The notes beneath the pieces are model-generated. The model saw only the letters and a list, made by a program, of their open reading frames with translations, made no database searches and was not told where the DNA came from. Position numbers and translations under genes: made by a program. A stretch of 64,000 bases of DNA from Rheinheimera sp. UJ63 (GTDB taxonomy: Bacteria > Pseudomonadota > Gammaproteobacteria > Enterobacterales > Alteromonadaceae): positions 124,001-188,000 of the forward strand of contig NZ_JAKGTQ010000005.1 of assembly GCF_021568285.1 (NCBI RefSeq), read 5' to 3'. This document shows, one piece after another, positions 49,108 to 58,487 of the stretch (positions are counted from its first letter, which is position 1; each line of letters begins with the position of its first letter).

Positions 49108-50287
49108 AAATAAAACCGCGCCGATACAAAGCCAACATGCCCAGATACGCTATCGCTAAAAAGCACAACGCAAAGGCTAACGAACCATTGTAATTACCGA
49201 ATAACGGCTGAAAAACTTCCCGAAATAAGCTATTCCCCAAAGTCGTCCCTGCCACTGGCAGCATGGATAAGATGCGAGCTGCCACCCCCGCTAACATAAA
49301 AAACAAAATAGCATTAACGCCAAACACCACTAACGGTGCCCCCCACAAGCGATAACGTTTAATCTCGGTAAGCCAAAGAATCACCGCCAGCAATAACGCG
49401 GTGTAACCGGTGCTCAACAACACAAAGGTGGGGGTCCATAGCATTTTATTAATGGGTAACAGCGGATGGGCGAGTTCGGCAATCCATACCATCGCCACGC
49501 CGGCTAAAGCCAGTAAACGAATTTTAAACGCGAGAGGCTGGTCACTTTGTAAAAGTTGCGCCATCACCACGCCCAGTAAACAGCTGCTGATGGCCGGTAA
49601 AGTGCTTAATAAGCCTTCGGGATCAAACGCAAAGGGGGTAGCGCTTCGAAAAAACACATGCTGCGCGCCGAGTATCTGATGATCCAGCCAGGCGGCAAAA
49701 TTATTGCCAAATTGCCAAAGCCCAACAAATTGTTGCCCTTGCGCGTCCTGATACGGCATGTATTGCATCAAAGCGAGATAAACTACACATAAGCCCACCA
49801 GCCACAGCACTCGCGCTCGGGTGCCGCAATACAGCACAATTAATAAGGTACAAAAGTACACCAAGGCAATGCGTTGTAATACACCAAACCAACGTACTGT
49901 TAGCAGTTTTTGCTGCAGATAACTGTAAGCCGGATCGCGAAAGTTATAATAAAACAGCACCAAGAATAGCCCCAGCAAATACAGTTTTAATGCACGTAGT
50001 GCGCCGGCTTGAATGACCTCCAGCTTGGTTTGCGCTATTTTTTGCCGCAAGCTCAGCTGGATCGACATGCCGACCATAATGATAAAAGCCGGAAAGATCA
50101 GATCGGTCACGGTCCAGCCATGCCATTCGGCATGGCGTAGCGGCGCATAGATATATTGCCAACTGCCTGGGTTATTCACCAATACCATGGCCATAATGGC
50201 CAAGCCGCGCAATATATCCAGCGCCAACAAACGGCCCGCGGGCTGTTGCGCCAAAATGGCTTGGCAGTGTTGGCGCACACCAAACAT
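49097..50287 (-). CDS. nagX: NagX-like membrane protein (HGSNAT-related, DUF5009/DUF1624)
   Basis: This 396-residue inner-membrane protein has about ten to eleven helices and begins RLLALDILRGLAIMAMVLVNNPGSW, followed by WTVTDLIFPAFIIMVGMSIQLS. The family is related to heparan-alpha-glucosaminide N-acetyltransferase and often sits in GlcNAc/chitin loci, where the name NagX is used. A transport or acetyl-transfer role is inferred. It starts 2 bases after nagZ, so both are probably one transcript within the amino-sugar locus. Confidence 0.82.
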   Translation of the reverse strand: MFGVRQHCQAILAQQPAGRLLALDILRGLAIMAMVLVNNPGSWQYIYAPLRHAEWHGWTVTDLIFPAFIIMVGMSIQLSLRQKIAQTKLEVIQAGALRALKLYLLGLFLVLFYYNFRDPAYSYLQQKLLTVRWFGVLQRIALVYFCTLLIVLYCGTRARVLWLVGLCVVYLALMQYMPYQDAQGQQFVGLWQFGNNFAAWLDHQILGAQHVFFRSATPFAFDPEGLLSTLPAISSCLLGVVMAQLLQSDQPLAFKIRLLALAGVAMVWIAELAHPLLPINKMLWTPTFVLLSTGYTALLLAVILWLTEIKRYRLWGAPLVVFGVNAILFFMLAGVAARILSMLPVAGTTLGNSLFREVFQPLFGNYNGSLAFALCFLAIAYLGMLALYRRGFIFKV

Positions 50288-50289
50288 GC

Positions 50290-52176
50290 CTATTGGCCCG
50301 CCGTGACCGCAGGCATACTCAGCGGCAACGTGACCGGTAATTGGCCCGTGGCTTGGCGCTGCCCCACCAACACTTCGGCCAGAGCCTGATAAATTGGGCT
50401 GACTAAGCTACCATCTTGCTGTTGCCAGTTATGGTAGGCATAAGTCGCGATGGTGCGCTGCACTAAGGGTGCATACAGGCTGATTTCGTAAGGTGAGCGC
50501 AAACTGACAAAGGTCTGATCTTTCTTTAACGCGGCACCATATTGCAATAACTGATAAAAATAACGCTGCTGCTTTTGATACGCCTCAGCCAAATTCGTAT
50601 TCGCAGCAAGATCGTCCATACCGCCCATTTCAGCTAAAGATTGCATCGGTGAAATAAAGGCAGCAATGACCTGATCAGCTGCGGCAATCTGTTGCTTGGC
50701 CTGATCTAAATTAAGCTGCACTAAACTGATCACCGTGATATCAGCGCTATTCGCGCCAAGTTGCTGCAAATGTTGCTGCAACACTCGGCCCTTACTGGTA
50801 TCAGGCATTAACAAGACGGTTTTTTTACCCGCAAAGGTTAACGGTAACGCCGTTGACCCTTTTACCACGGTGACGGCAGCTCGGGCTAAGGCCAACTCAG
50901 CGGCGCGATGCTCTGGGTTAGCTAAGGTTTTTGTCGCCTGCGCGAGACTGGGCTGACTTAACGCTTTTAGGCTCTGTTTAGCCTTAACAATACGTTGATA
51001 AGATGCTTGTAATTCTTGCTTATCTAAATGCCCTTGCGCCACTGCCGCGCTTAATTCATCTAATAAAGCGGCCAGTTGGGGTAACTCAGCTGGGCTTTGT
51101 AATTTCACTGGCATCAAGGCAATATCAGCCCCCGCAGCAAAGGTTTCAATCACGGCTTGAGGTACGGTAAAGAAATGACTAATACCGGCCATATCCAAGG
51201 CGTCAGTAACAATCAGCCCTTTATAACCCAGCTGTTGGCGCAATACGCCATGCAAAATATTCCGCGACAATGTCGCTGGCTTTAACATGGTTTCGCCATT
51301 TTTGCTAACGAACACGCTGTCGTCTAAAGCCGGAAACTGAATATGCGCAGTCATGATCATCGCCGGATCATATTGCTGAATAATCTTCGCAAAGGGGTAT
51401 AAATCGGTATTGGCAATTTGCTCCGCGCTATGATCAACAAGGGGTAAACCCAAGTGGCTGTCAACATGCGTATCGCCATGTCCTGGAAAGTGCTTTAGCG
51501 AAACTAACAAGCCCGCTTGCTGCATCGCGCCTGTCATCGCCCCACCCAGCTCTGCCACTTGTTTGGCATCTTCACCAAAAGAACGGACATTAATCACCGG
51601 GTTTAAGGGATTTACATTCACATCAACCGTGGGCGCAAAGTTAACGTTAATGCCCAAACTTAACAGCTCATTCGCCAGAACCGTACCTACTTGGCTAGCA
51701 AAGGCGGTGCCATGCACGGGATAAGTGGCACCGATAGCCATATTACCGCTAAACGAGGTTGATTGTTGGCGGGGTAAACGCGCCACGCGACCGCCTTCTT
51801 GGTCGATACCGATAAAAAGCGGTAAATGATGTCCTTGCGCTTGAGCTGCCGCCTGCAACTGCTCGGTTAATTGAATAATCTGCTGTGGTTGTTGCACGTT
51901 TTCTGCAAACAAAATAACGCCGCCAATCTGATAGTGTTGAATTAACTCGGCTAAAGCCGCAGGTAATTGCGTCATCGGCGTTCGACATTGCCCCGCCGCT
52001 ACGGGCGTGTCACAGTAATAACGTAGATCCAACATCAATTTTTGTCCCAACATGTGGGGCACATCTATTGCCGGCTTGCGCGCAGCAGCATTTATATCCA
52101 TAGCAGTCCAAAACAGTGAAGTTGACAGCATTGCTAGCAATACTTTGCGGTAGCAACCAAGGCGAGCAGTAGCCAA
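50290..52176 (-). CDS. nagZ: Secreted long-form GH3 beta-N-acetylhexosaminidase
   Basis: NagZ removes non-reducing GlcNAc from muropeptides. The motif KHFPGHGDTHVDSHLGLP and the nucleophile aspartate in VTDALDMAG identify the GH3 NagZ group. At 628 residues it has a second, GH3 C-terminal-type domain (about 420-628), like Bacillus NagZ and unlike the 340-residue cytoplasmic E. coli enzyme. A TTG start is supported by AAGGA seven bases upstream and gives a signal peptide (about 1-32). It should therefore act outside the cytoplasm. It is divergent from the symporter operon. Confidence 0.92.
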   Translation of the reverse strand: MATARLGCYRKVLLAMLSTSLFWTAMDINAAARKPAIDVPHMLGQKLMLDLRYYCDTPVAAGQCRTPMTQLPAALAELIQHYQIGGVILFAENVQQPQQIIQLTEQLQAAAQAQGHHLPLFIGIDQEGGRVARLPRQQSTSFSGNMAIGATYPVHGTAFASQVGTVLANELLSLGINVNFAPTVDVNVNPLNPVINVRSFGEDAKQVAELGGAMTGAMQQAGLLVSLKHFPGHGDTHVDSHLGLPLVDHSAEQIANTDLYPFAKIIQQYDPAMIMTAHIQFPALDDSVFVSKNGETMLKPATLSRNILHGVLRQQLGYKGLIVTDALDMAGISHFFTVPQAVIETFAAGADIALMPVKLQSPAELPQLAALLDELSAAVAQGHLDKQELQASYQRIVKAKQSLKALSQPSLAQATKTLANPEHRAAELALARAAVTVVKGSTALPLTFAGKKTVLLMPDTSKGRVLQQHLQQLGANSADITVISLVQLNLDQAKQQIAAADQVIAAFISPMQSLAEMGGMDDLAANTNLAEAYQKQQRYFYQLLQYGAALKKDQTFVSLRSPYEISLYAPLVQRTIATYAYHNWQQQDGSLVSPIYQALAEVLVGQRQATGQLPVTLPLSMPAVTAGQ

Positions 52177-52190
52177 TTGGAAATCCTTAG

Positions 52191-52204
52191 CCTAATTCAT
52201 TAGG
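52191..52204. promoter_or_regulatory. Palindrome in the nagZ leader
   Basis: CCTAATTCATTAGG is a perfect inverted repeat with a 2-base centre, 15-28 bases upstream of the nagZ start. It lies in the divergent nagZ/symporter spacer and could be an operator. No known consensus is recognised. Confidence 0.35.
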
Positions 52205-52366
52205 GTTAAACATAAATTATTCATAAAAAATACGCAAACAAGAATATTTTAGTCTATTCACATTCTATAACTTATGCTTTACTGCAGCTAGCAATTGCCA
52301 GCAACCCCATCACAACAATGTGCTGCGGGGTGGGTTTGGCGCATTAATTTCGACAGGCAAAGCGTA

Positions 52367-53938
52367 ATGCAGCTCACCTTATTAGATTGGCTGGTCTTTT
52401 GCAGCTACTTTTTGATCCTTGGTTTATTGGCATGGTGGGTCAACCAACAAAAATCGAAGAACAGCAGTGATTACTTCTTAGCGGCTAATTCAATGCCCGC
52501 ATGGCTGGTGGCCATTTCTGTACTTGCCACGTCGCAATCTGCGGCCACTTTTTTAGGTGGCCCCGATATGGGCTTTCGCGGCAATTTAACCTATTTAGCC
52601 AGCTCTTTTGGCGCCATTTTGGCGGCCTGGTTTGTGATTAAATGGCTGATCCCTCGCTATTACCAGCTAAAAGTCACCACCGTATATGAGTTATTAGAAC
52701 AGCGCTTTAGTGCCAGCGCGAAAAATCATGCTGGGCAAATGTATTTATTTGGTCGGGTGTTTGCCAGTGGCGCGCGCTTATATATGGCGGCTTTAGCGGT
52801 CTCAATGCTGCTGTTTAATCATATCAACGCCAGCGGTATTGTGGCCGCAGTCGCGTTATTGGCCGTGATCGGTTTACTTTGTACCATGATGGGCGGTATC
52901 CGCTCGGTCATTTATACCGATGCATTACAGTGCTTTGTCTATGTTAGTGCCGCCTTGCTGGTTTTGTTTTATTTATACAGCAGCCTCGATCTCCCCTGGC
53001 AACAAGTTGTTGAGGCTTTACGTTATCCGCCAGAGCAAGCCCGTTCTAAATTGTTGTTATTCGATTTCCATCTGGATTTTAGCTCGGCTGGCGTCTTTAA
53101 TGTCTGGTCAGCGCTTACCGGCTTTGTCTTATTAAATATTGCGGCCTTTGGTTTAGATCAAGATATGACGCAGCGCGTATTGACCTGTAAAACACCGGCG
53201 AAAGGCGCGCAAGCGCTGCTCTCTTCAGTGTTATTAGTTATCCCAGTGATGTTAGTGTTTATTGTTATTGGATTTTTATTGTACTTGTTTTATCAACGGC
53301 CAGATTTAGCGGCGGGCACACAGGTATTACAAGACAGCTTTCAAGGCGAGAAAATCACCGTCTTTATGTACTATGTGCTAAATGAATTACCATCTGGCTT
53401 ACGGGGTTTGGTGGTGGTCGGCGTGATTGCCGCAGCGCTTTCAACCATTACTTCTGGGCTAAACTCCATGGCCTCGGTACTGGTTGCGGATCTCTATCAG
53501 CCTTGGCGCTTACGCCGCCAACCAACTACCGAAGCCAAACATTTTGTCCGTGCCGGACAATACGCCATGCTGCTAACGGCTATCGCGTTATCCTTAATGG
53601 CCATCTTATGTTTTTACTGGCAACAGTATTCCGATATGCCGCTACTGGCCTTTGCGCTAAGCGTAATGGTGTTTTCTTACAGCGGTTTACTCGGCGTATT
53701 TTTTACCGCGTTATTTACTCGGCGCGGTAATCGATATAGTGTGACGGCCGCCTTGTGTGTTGGCTTTGTTACTTGCTTAGTATTGCAACCCTATGTATTA
53801 AAGCAGCTTAGTCCAAACTTAGCGGCTTTAGATTTAGGCTTCACCTGGCAGTTATGTATCGCCACGCTTTTGGCCTTTTTAACCTGTTATAGCGGCAGCG
53901 CACAGCAAACCACGTCTGCGCATGCCAAGGAGGCTTAA
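52367..53938 (+). CDS. Sodium/solute symporter family transporter, probably amino-sugar uptake
   Basis: This 523-residue SSS-family protein has about 13-14 membrane helices. The ATG giving MQLTLLDWLVFCSYF is chosen over a TTG 24 codons upstream. The family segments SSDYFLAANSMPAWLVAISVLATSQSAATFLG and ALSTITSGLNSMASVLVADLY are clear. It is first in a symporter-kinase-murQ-namZ operon, so MurNAc and/or GlcNAc are the likely substrates by context. Its stop overlaps the kinase start (TAATG). Confidence 0.92.
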   Translation: MQLTLLDWLVFCSYFLILGLLAWWVNQQKSKNSSDYFLAANSMPAWLVAISVLATSQSAATFLGGPDMGFRGNLTYLASSFGAILAAWFVIKWLIPRYYQLKVTTVYELLEQRFSASAKNHAGQMYLFGRVFASGARLYMAALAVSMLLFNHINASGIVAAVALLAVIGLLCTMMGGIRSVIYTDALQCFVYVSAALLVLFYLYSSLDLPWQQVVEALRYPPEQARSKLLLFDFHLDFSSAGVFNVWSALTGFVLLNIAAFGLDQDMTQRVLTCKTPAKGAQALLSSVLLVIPVMLVFIVIGFLLYLFYQRPDLAAGTQVLQDSFQGEKITVFMYYVLNELPSGLRGLVVVGVIAAALSTITSGLNSMASVLVADLYQPWRLRRQPTTEAKHFVRAGQYAMLLTAIALSLMAILCFYWQQYSDMPLLAFALSVMVFSYSGLLGVFFTALFTRRGNRYSVTAALCVGFVTCLVLQPYVLKQLSPNLAALDLGFTWQLCIATLLAFLTCYSGSAQQTTSAHAKEA

Positions 53939-54795
53939 TGCGTTACTTGTTAACCTTAGATGGCGGTGGCACCAAAACGGATGGCCTATTGCTGTGTCAA
54001 CAAAGCGGTCAACGCTGGACGGCTCGCGCCGGTGCTGCCCAGCTGACCAACGATTTTGCAGCAGCCATTCATCATGTGCGTGAGCTCAGCCTGCAGCTTT
54101 GCCAACAAGCCAATGCCAGCCCTGCTGACGTCAGTGCTATATTCGGCTTAGCGGGCGCGGGAAATCCACAGTTAGCCGAAGCATTTAACCAAGCCCAGCA
54201 AATCCCTTTCGCCCACTGGCAGCTGACAACGGATGCGCGTACCTCTTTATATGGTGCGAACTTAGGCCAACCCGTGGTGGTGGTGGCGATTGGTACCGGT
54301 TCCGTGGGTATGCGCTTGCAACAGGATGGCACTGAACACCAGGTAGGCGGCTGGGGTTTTGGTATTGGCGATGAAGGCGGTGGCGCTTGGCTGGGTCAAC
54401 AATTAGTACGACAACTGTTATGGCAATTAGATTGGCAACGGCCACTTAGCCCATTACTGACTGCGGTTAGTCAGCAATGTGGTATCGATGCCGAGCAGTT
54501 GCTGCCTTGGTTGAAACAAGCCAAAGCTCATGATTTTGCCAAACTGGCGCCTTTGGTCTATCACTATCAGGATGCGCTCAGCCAGCAATTACAGCAACAG
54601 CAAGGTGCTGCCATTGCTACCTTGGCTAAGTGCGCGCTCAACCAGCAAAATTTGCCCTTGGTGTTATTAGGTGGCTTAGCCACGCATTGCCAGCCTTGGC
54701 TTTGCGATAACTTACAAGCACAATTACAACCTGCCCGCGGTGATGCATTAGCGGGCGGTTTAGTTCTAGCGGCCAAATTGGCCGCTTCTTCTTAA
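53938..54795 (+). CDS. BadF/BadG-type N-acetylhexosamine kinase, candidate MurNAc kinase
   Basis: This 285-residue ASKHA-fold kinase has phosphate-1 DGGGTKTDG (8-16), a catalytic-aspartate segment TTDARTSLYGA near 98, phosphate-2 AIGTGSVG near 119 and GIGDEGGGAWLG near 140. BadF-family kinases include human GlcNAc kinase and clostridial MurK, which phosphorylates MurNAc and GlcNAc at O6. Being directly before murQ, MurNAc phosphorylation is the best inference; GlcNAc is also possible. Confidence 0.9.
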   Translation: MRYLLTLDGGGTKTDGLLLCQQSGQRWTARAGAAQLTNDFAAAIHHVRELSLQLCQQANASPADVSAIFGLAGAGNPQLAEAFNQAQQIPFAHWQLTTDARTSLYGANLGQPVVVVAIGTGSVGMRLQQDGTEHQVGGWGFGIGDEGGGAWLGQQLVRQLLWQLDWQRPLSPLLTAVSQQCGIDAEQLLPWLKQAKAHDFAKLAPLVYHYQDALSQQLQQQQGAAIATLAKCALNQQNLPLVLLGGLATHCQPWLCDNLQAQLQPARGDALAGGLVLAAKLAASS

Positions 54796-54808
54796 GACAG
54801 GCAAGACA

Positions 54809-55729
54809 ATGCACACAGAACAATTATTAGCCCAACTGGCCAACATGAGCACCGAAGCACGTAATAGCGACAGTGCCAATATCGATCAACTGAATAGCTT
54901 GCAACTGGTGTCGTTAATTAACCAAGCCGACCAAGGGATTGCGCAGCACATTACTCCGGCTTTACCGCAAATCGCTGCGGCGGTTGATCAGATTGTTAAA
55001 GCCTTTACGCACGGTGGTCGCTTAATCTACTTGGGCGCAGGAACCAGTGGTCGCTTAGGGATCTTAGATGCGGTGGAATGCCCACCGACTTATAGCGTGC
55101 CAGATCAGCAAGTGATCGGCTTAATTGCTGGGGGTGATAAAGCGATCTATAAAGCCGTTGAAGGCGCAGAAGATAACCCAGAGCTAGGTGCTGCCGACTT
55201 ACAACGCATTCAATTTAGCGCTAAAGATGTGCTGGTGGGCATTGCCGCCAGCGGTCGCACACCTTATGTGCTTGGTGGGCTGGCCTACGCGCGCTCACTT
55301 GGCGCCAGCACCGTGGCCATTAGTTGTAATGCCCAAGCCCCACTGCTACAAGCTGCCGATATTGCCATCTGCGCTGAAGTTGGGCCAGAAGTGGTGACCG
55401 GTTCAACCCGGATGAAAGCCGGCACCGCACAAAAAATGATTTTAAATATGCTCAGTACCGCCGCCATGGTGCGTACCGGCAAGGTTTATCAGAATTTAAT
55501 GGTCGACCTGCATGCCAGCAACCAAAAATTAGTCGCTCGCGCCATTCGTATAGTGATGCAAGCCACCGATTGCACTGCGCCAGTGGCGGAACAAGCCTTA
55601 CAAGACAGCCAAATGAACGCCAAGCTGGCTATTTTACATTTACTCAGTGGCCAACCGATTGCCCGTTGCCGTAAGCAATTAACGGCACAACAGGGCTTCG
55701 TGCGCCAAGCATTGGAGGCGATGCAATGA
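54809..55729 (+). CDS. murQ: N-acetylmuramic acid 6-phosphate etherase
   Basis: MurQ cleaves the lactyl ether of MurNAc-6-phosphate to give GlcNAc-6-phosphate and D-lactate. The 306-residue protein shares the SIS-domain segments GGRLIYLGAGTSGRLGILDA, ECPPTY, VGIAASGRTPYV and the GSTRMKAGTAQK motif with E. coli MurQ. Here its substrate can come both from the adjacent kinase and from AnmK. The stop overlaps the namZ start (ATGA). Confidence 0.98.
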   Translation: MHTEQLLAQLANMSTEARNSDSANIDQLNSLQLVSLINQADQGIAQHITPALPQIAAAVDQIVKAFTHGGRLIYLGAGTSGRLGILDAVECPPTYSVPDQQVIGLIAGGDKAIYKAVEGAEDNPELGAADLQRIQFSAKDVLVGIAASGRTPYVLGGLAYARSLGASTVAISCNAQAPLLQAADIAICAEVGPEVVTGSTRMKAGTAQKMILNMLSTAAMVRTGKVYQNLMVDLHASNQKLVARAIRIVMQATDCTAPVAEQALQDSQMNAKLAILHLLSGQPIARCRKQLTAQQGFVRQALEAMQ

Positions 55730-56895
55730 AATCCGTCTGGCACCTTGCGCTCACGTTTCTCGTTTGGTTTAGCCCGCTAGCTTTGGCCAATAGTGCCGCT
55801 CCCGTGCTGCTGACCGGCGCTGAGCAACCGGCTAAATACTTGCCGCTACTAAAAGGTAAACGCGTTGGCTTGTTAGTTAATCAAACCTCGGTAGTGGGTG
55901 AACAACATCTGGTTGACTTTTTACTGGCGCAAAACATTCAGGTAGTCGCGATTTTCGCGCCAGAGCATGGTTTTCGAGGGAATCATGACGCCGGCGCCGC
56001 TATCGCTAATGGCACAGATAGCCGCACTGGTTTACCGGTTTGGTCAATGTATGGCGCCAGCAAAAAACCCAGCCCCGAGCAAATGCAAGCACTGGATATT
56101 ATCCTGTTTGATATTCAGGATGTTGGCGTACGTTATTACACCTATATCAGCTCGATGCACTACATGTTAGCGGCGGCAGCCGAATTTTCGAAACCGATGC
56201 TGGTGCTGGATCGGCCTAATCCGAATGGCGCCTATGTGGATGGGCCCGTGCTCGACTTAGCTTTTCAGTCATTTGTGGGGATGCACCCCATTCCATTATT
56301 ACATGGTATGACCGTTGGTGAGCTAGCCCTAATGATTAAAGGCGAGGGTTGGATAGCTCAAGCTGATAAATTAACGCTGACCGTGATCCCAGTGGCGAAC
56401 TATCAACGCCAGCAAGCTTATACCTTACCGATCCCACCAAGCCCCAACCTGCCGAATCAACAAGCGATTAAACTCTATCCTTCACTTGGCTTTTTTGAGG
56501 CGACACCGCTCAGTGTTGGTCGTGGTACTGCCTTTCCGTTCCAAGTGATTGGTTATGATAAGTTTGCCACCGACGGCTTTGCTTTTACCCCGGTTAGCAC
56601 ACCGGGTGCCGCATTAAAACCGCCCTTAATGGACCAATTGTTACATGGTGAAGATTTACGCCACGTGCCGGCTGGCGGCTTAACGCTGAGTTATTTGATG
56701 CGCTGGAATCAGTTATTTGATAGCCATGCGAAAACGTTATTTAGCGCGCCCGAGTTTATGGATAAATTAGCCGGCACCGATCAATTGCGTCTGCAAATCG
56801 CAGCCGGTTTAAGTGAGGCGCAGATCCGCGCCAGTTGGCAACCACAGCTACAGCTGTTTTTAAAACAGCGTCAAGCCTATTTGCTTTATCCGTAA
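55726..56895 (+). CDS. namZ: Exo-beta-N-acetylmuramidase (GH171, DUF1343)
   Basis: NamZ (YbbC in Bacillus subtilis) releases MurNAc from non-reducing ends of peptidoglycan glycans. The 389-residue protein has a signal peptide (about 1-21, ending LALANS). The DUF1343 segments GKRVGLLVNQTS, APEHGFRGNHDAGA, LFDIQDVGVRYYTY, VLDRPNPNG and SVGRGTAFPFQ are clear. It is translationally coupled to murQ. A periplasmic or extracellular site would match the secreted NagZ. Confidence 0.93.
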   Translation: MKSVWHLALTFLVWFSPLALANSAAPVLLTGAEQPAKYLPLLKGKRVGLLVNQTSVVGEQHLVDFLLAQNIQVVAIFAPEHGFRGNHDAGAAIANGTDSRTGLPVWSMYGASKKPSPEQMQALDIILFDIQDVGVRYYTYISSMHYMLAAAAEFSKPMLVLDRPNPNGAYVDGPVLDLAFQSFVGMHPIPLLHGMTVGELALMIKGEGWIAQADKLTLTVIPVANYQRQQAYTLPIPPSPNLPNQQAIKLYPSLGFFEATPLSVGRGTAFPFQVIGYDKFATDGFAFTPVSTPGAALKPPLMDQLLHGEDLRHVPAGGLTLSYLMRWNQLFDSHAKTLFSAPEFMDKLAGTDQLRLQIAAGLSEAQIRASWQPQLQLFLKQRQAYLLYP

Positions 56896-56901
56896 AGCCT
56901 G

Positions 56902-58308
56902 TTAAGTGCCTAACGGGTTGTGAATAACACCGCTGGGCACGCTAATTAATTGGCCATTTAATACGGCTTGCACAACCTCGCCTTGCGTATTGACCAATAA
57001 AAACGTGGCACCTTGCCAAAGTTGTGGCGAGCCTTGTGTCGGGCGTAACGGATTTAGCAGCACGGGTAAACGGCTGCTTGCTTGCAACAAAGCCTTATCA
57101 CCCGAAAAATGGGTATAACCTTGCTGCAGTAAATCTAGATGTGCCTCAGTGTCTAAAGACAAGGCCGTGTTAAGCGGGTAAGCCTGCCCAGCTTTAAAAG
57201 CTAAACCTTGCACCGAAAATTGATGAAAAGCGCTAAACAAGGATAAGTCACCTAGCTCATCGATACGCGCGCGCCGATCGCCAGTAAGAGCCAAATTAAT
57301 GGCCAGATCCACAGTAGCCGTCGTGTCGCCGATGCTCACGGTTAACCCTTGTAGCAACACATCTTTCATGCCGCCGCTACGATTAAATGGGATGGCGTTA
57401 TACAACGCCACATCAGCCTGCTGATAGCTATCACTGGCAATCGCAGCTAACCAAGCCACATAGAGTTGAAAATTCAGCCGCCGCGCCACTTGCCGATTGT
57501 CATCACCACGATAAGCGCCCGACTCCACTAACACCGTACTAATACCCATCGCCGCAAACGTATCGCCAAAAGAGCGGGCCGACCAATCATCGGCATAACG
57601 ACCGATATGCTGCGGGATCTGCTGCTCAAGCCAAGGTTGGACATGTGCAATTAACTGCATCGCAGCTCGGCGGCTAGCATTAATCTCACGTTCGGCATTA
57701 TAAGCCGGCGCTAACAATGAAATGGTTGCGGGGTTAGGATAAGGACCTGCCGCATGAAAACGGTTTTGATCATGCAAGTTAAAAGCAAAATGCGGTTTAA
57801 TCTGCTTCGCTGCCGCCATTAACAACTGCCCTTCTGGGCTTTGTAAGGCCAGGGCATCACGATTAATATCGATACCTTGAGCATTGACTCGGCTGCGCTT
57901 AGCGGCACCATCCGGATTAAGCATTAGAATAATATACAGCGTTATGTCGGCAAATAACTGCTCGCGCCACGCCGCCTGCTCTGGTGCCTGTAGATAATTT
58001 AATAAATCAAACAGGGCCGCGGTGGCGGTAGATTCATCGCCGTGCATTTGCGACCAAGCCAATACTCGCTTGTCACCTTGGCCTAATTGAAGTTGATAAA
58101 TGGGTTGCTGCTCCACCGAACGCCCCAGTTCGGTTACCGTTAGCCATGGCTGCGCTTGGTAATGCTCGATTAACGGCGCAATGTCGCTAAATTGCAGTTG
58201 CGGTTTATTTAAATGCGCTTGTTGATACGGGTGATAATCAGGAATTGTCATTGCTTTGGCCATTATTACGCTGCTGACTGCCAGTATCAGGAAAACCAAT
58301 TTATTCAT
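56902..58308 (-). CDS. Secreted M14-family zinc carboxypeptidase
   Basis: This 468-residue protein has a signal peptide (about 1-19) and an M14 domain. It shows the zinc motif QMHGDESTATA, a DINRD segment, NLHDQ with the third ligand candidate, and a catalytic glutamate in VLVESGAYRGDDN. A C-terminal domain of about 150 residues follows. It converges on the MurNAc operon, so trimming of murein peptides is possible, but protein or peptide substrates are equally compatible. Confidence 0.88.
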   Translation of the reverse strand: MNKLVFLILAVSSVIMAKAMTIPDYHPYQQAHLNKPQLQFSDIAPLIEHYQAQPWLTVTELGRSVEQQPIYQLQLGQGDKRVLAWSQMHGDESTATAALFDLLNYLQAPEQAAWREQLFADITLYIILMLNPDGAAKRSRVNAQGIDINRDALALQSPEGQLLMAAAKQIKPHFAFNLHDQNRFHAAGPYPNPATISLLAPAYNAEREINASRRAAMQLIAHVQPWLEQQIPQHIGRYADDWSARSFGDTFAAMGISTVLVESGAYRGDDNRQVARRLNFQLYVAWLAAIASDSYQQADVALYNAIPFNRSGGMKDVLLQGLTVSIGDTTATVDLAINLALTGDRRARIDELGDLSLFSAFHQFSVQGLAFKAGQAYPLNTALSLDTEAHLDLLQQGYTHFSGDKALLQASSRLPVLLNPLRPTQGSPQLWQGATFLLVNTQGEVVQAVLNGQLISVPSGVIHNPLGT

Positions 58309-58487
58309 GATTAGCCCATTTAAACTGCAATACTTATACAGATCCTAATACAAACGCATGAAAAGACAATAGGATATTTTAATTAGTTTCTGGGTAAAGC
58401 CGCAGGTTTCGCGCTTGCAGAAGGCGCAGTTAGCCTGTATAAAATCATACATTATCCAAACTGCGATGAACCCAGCGCCTGAGCGTT

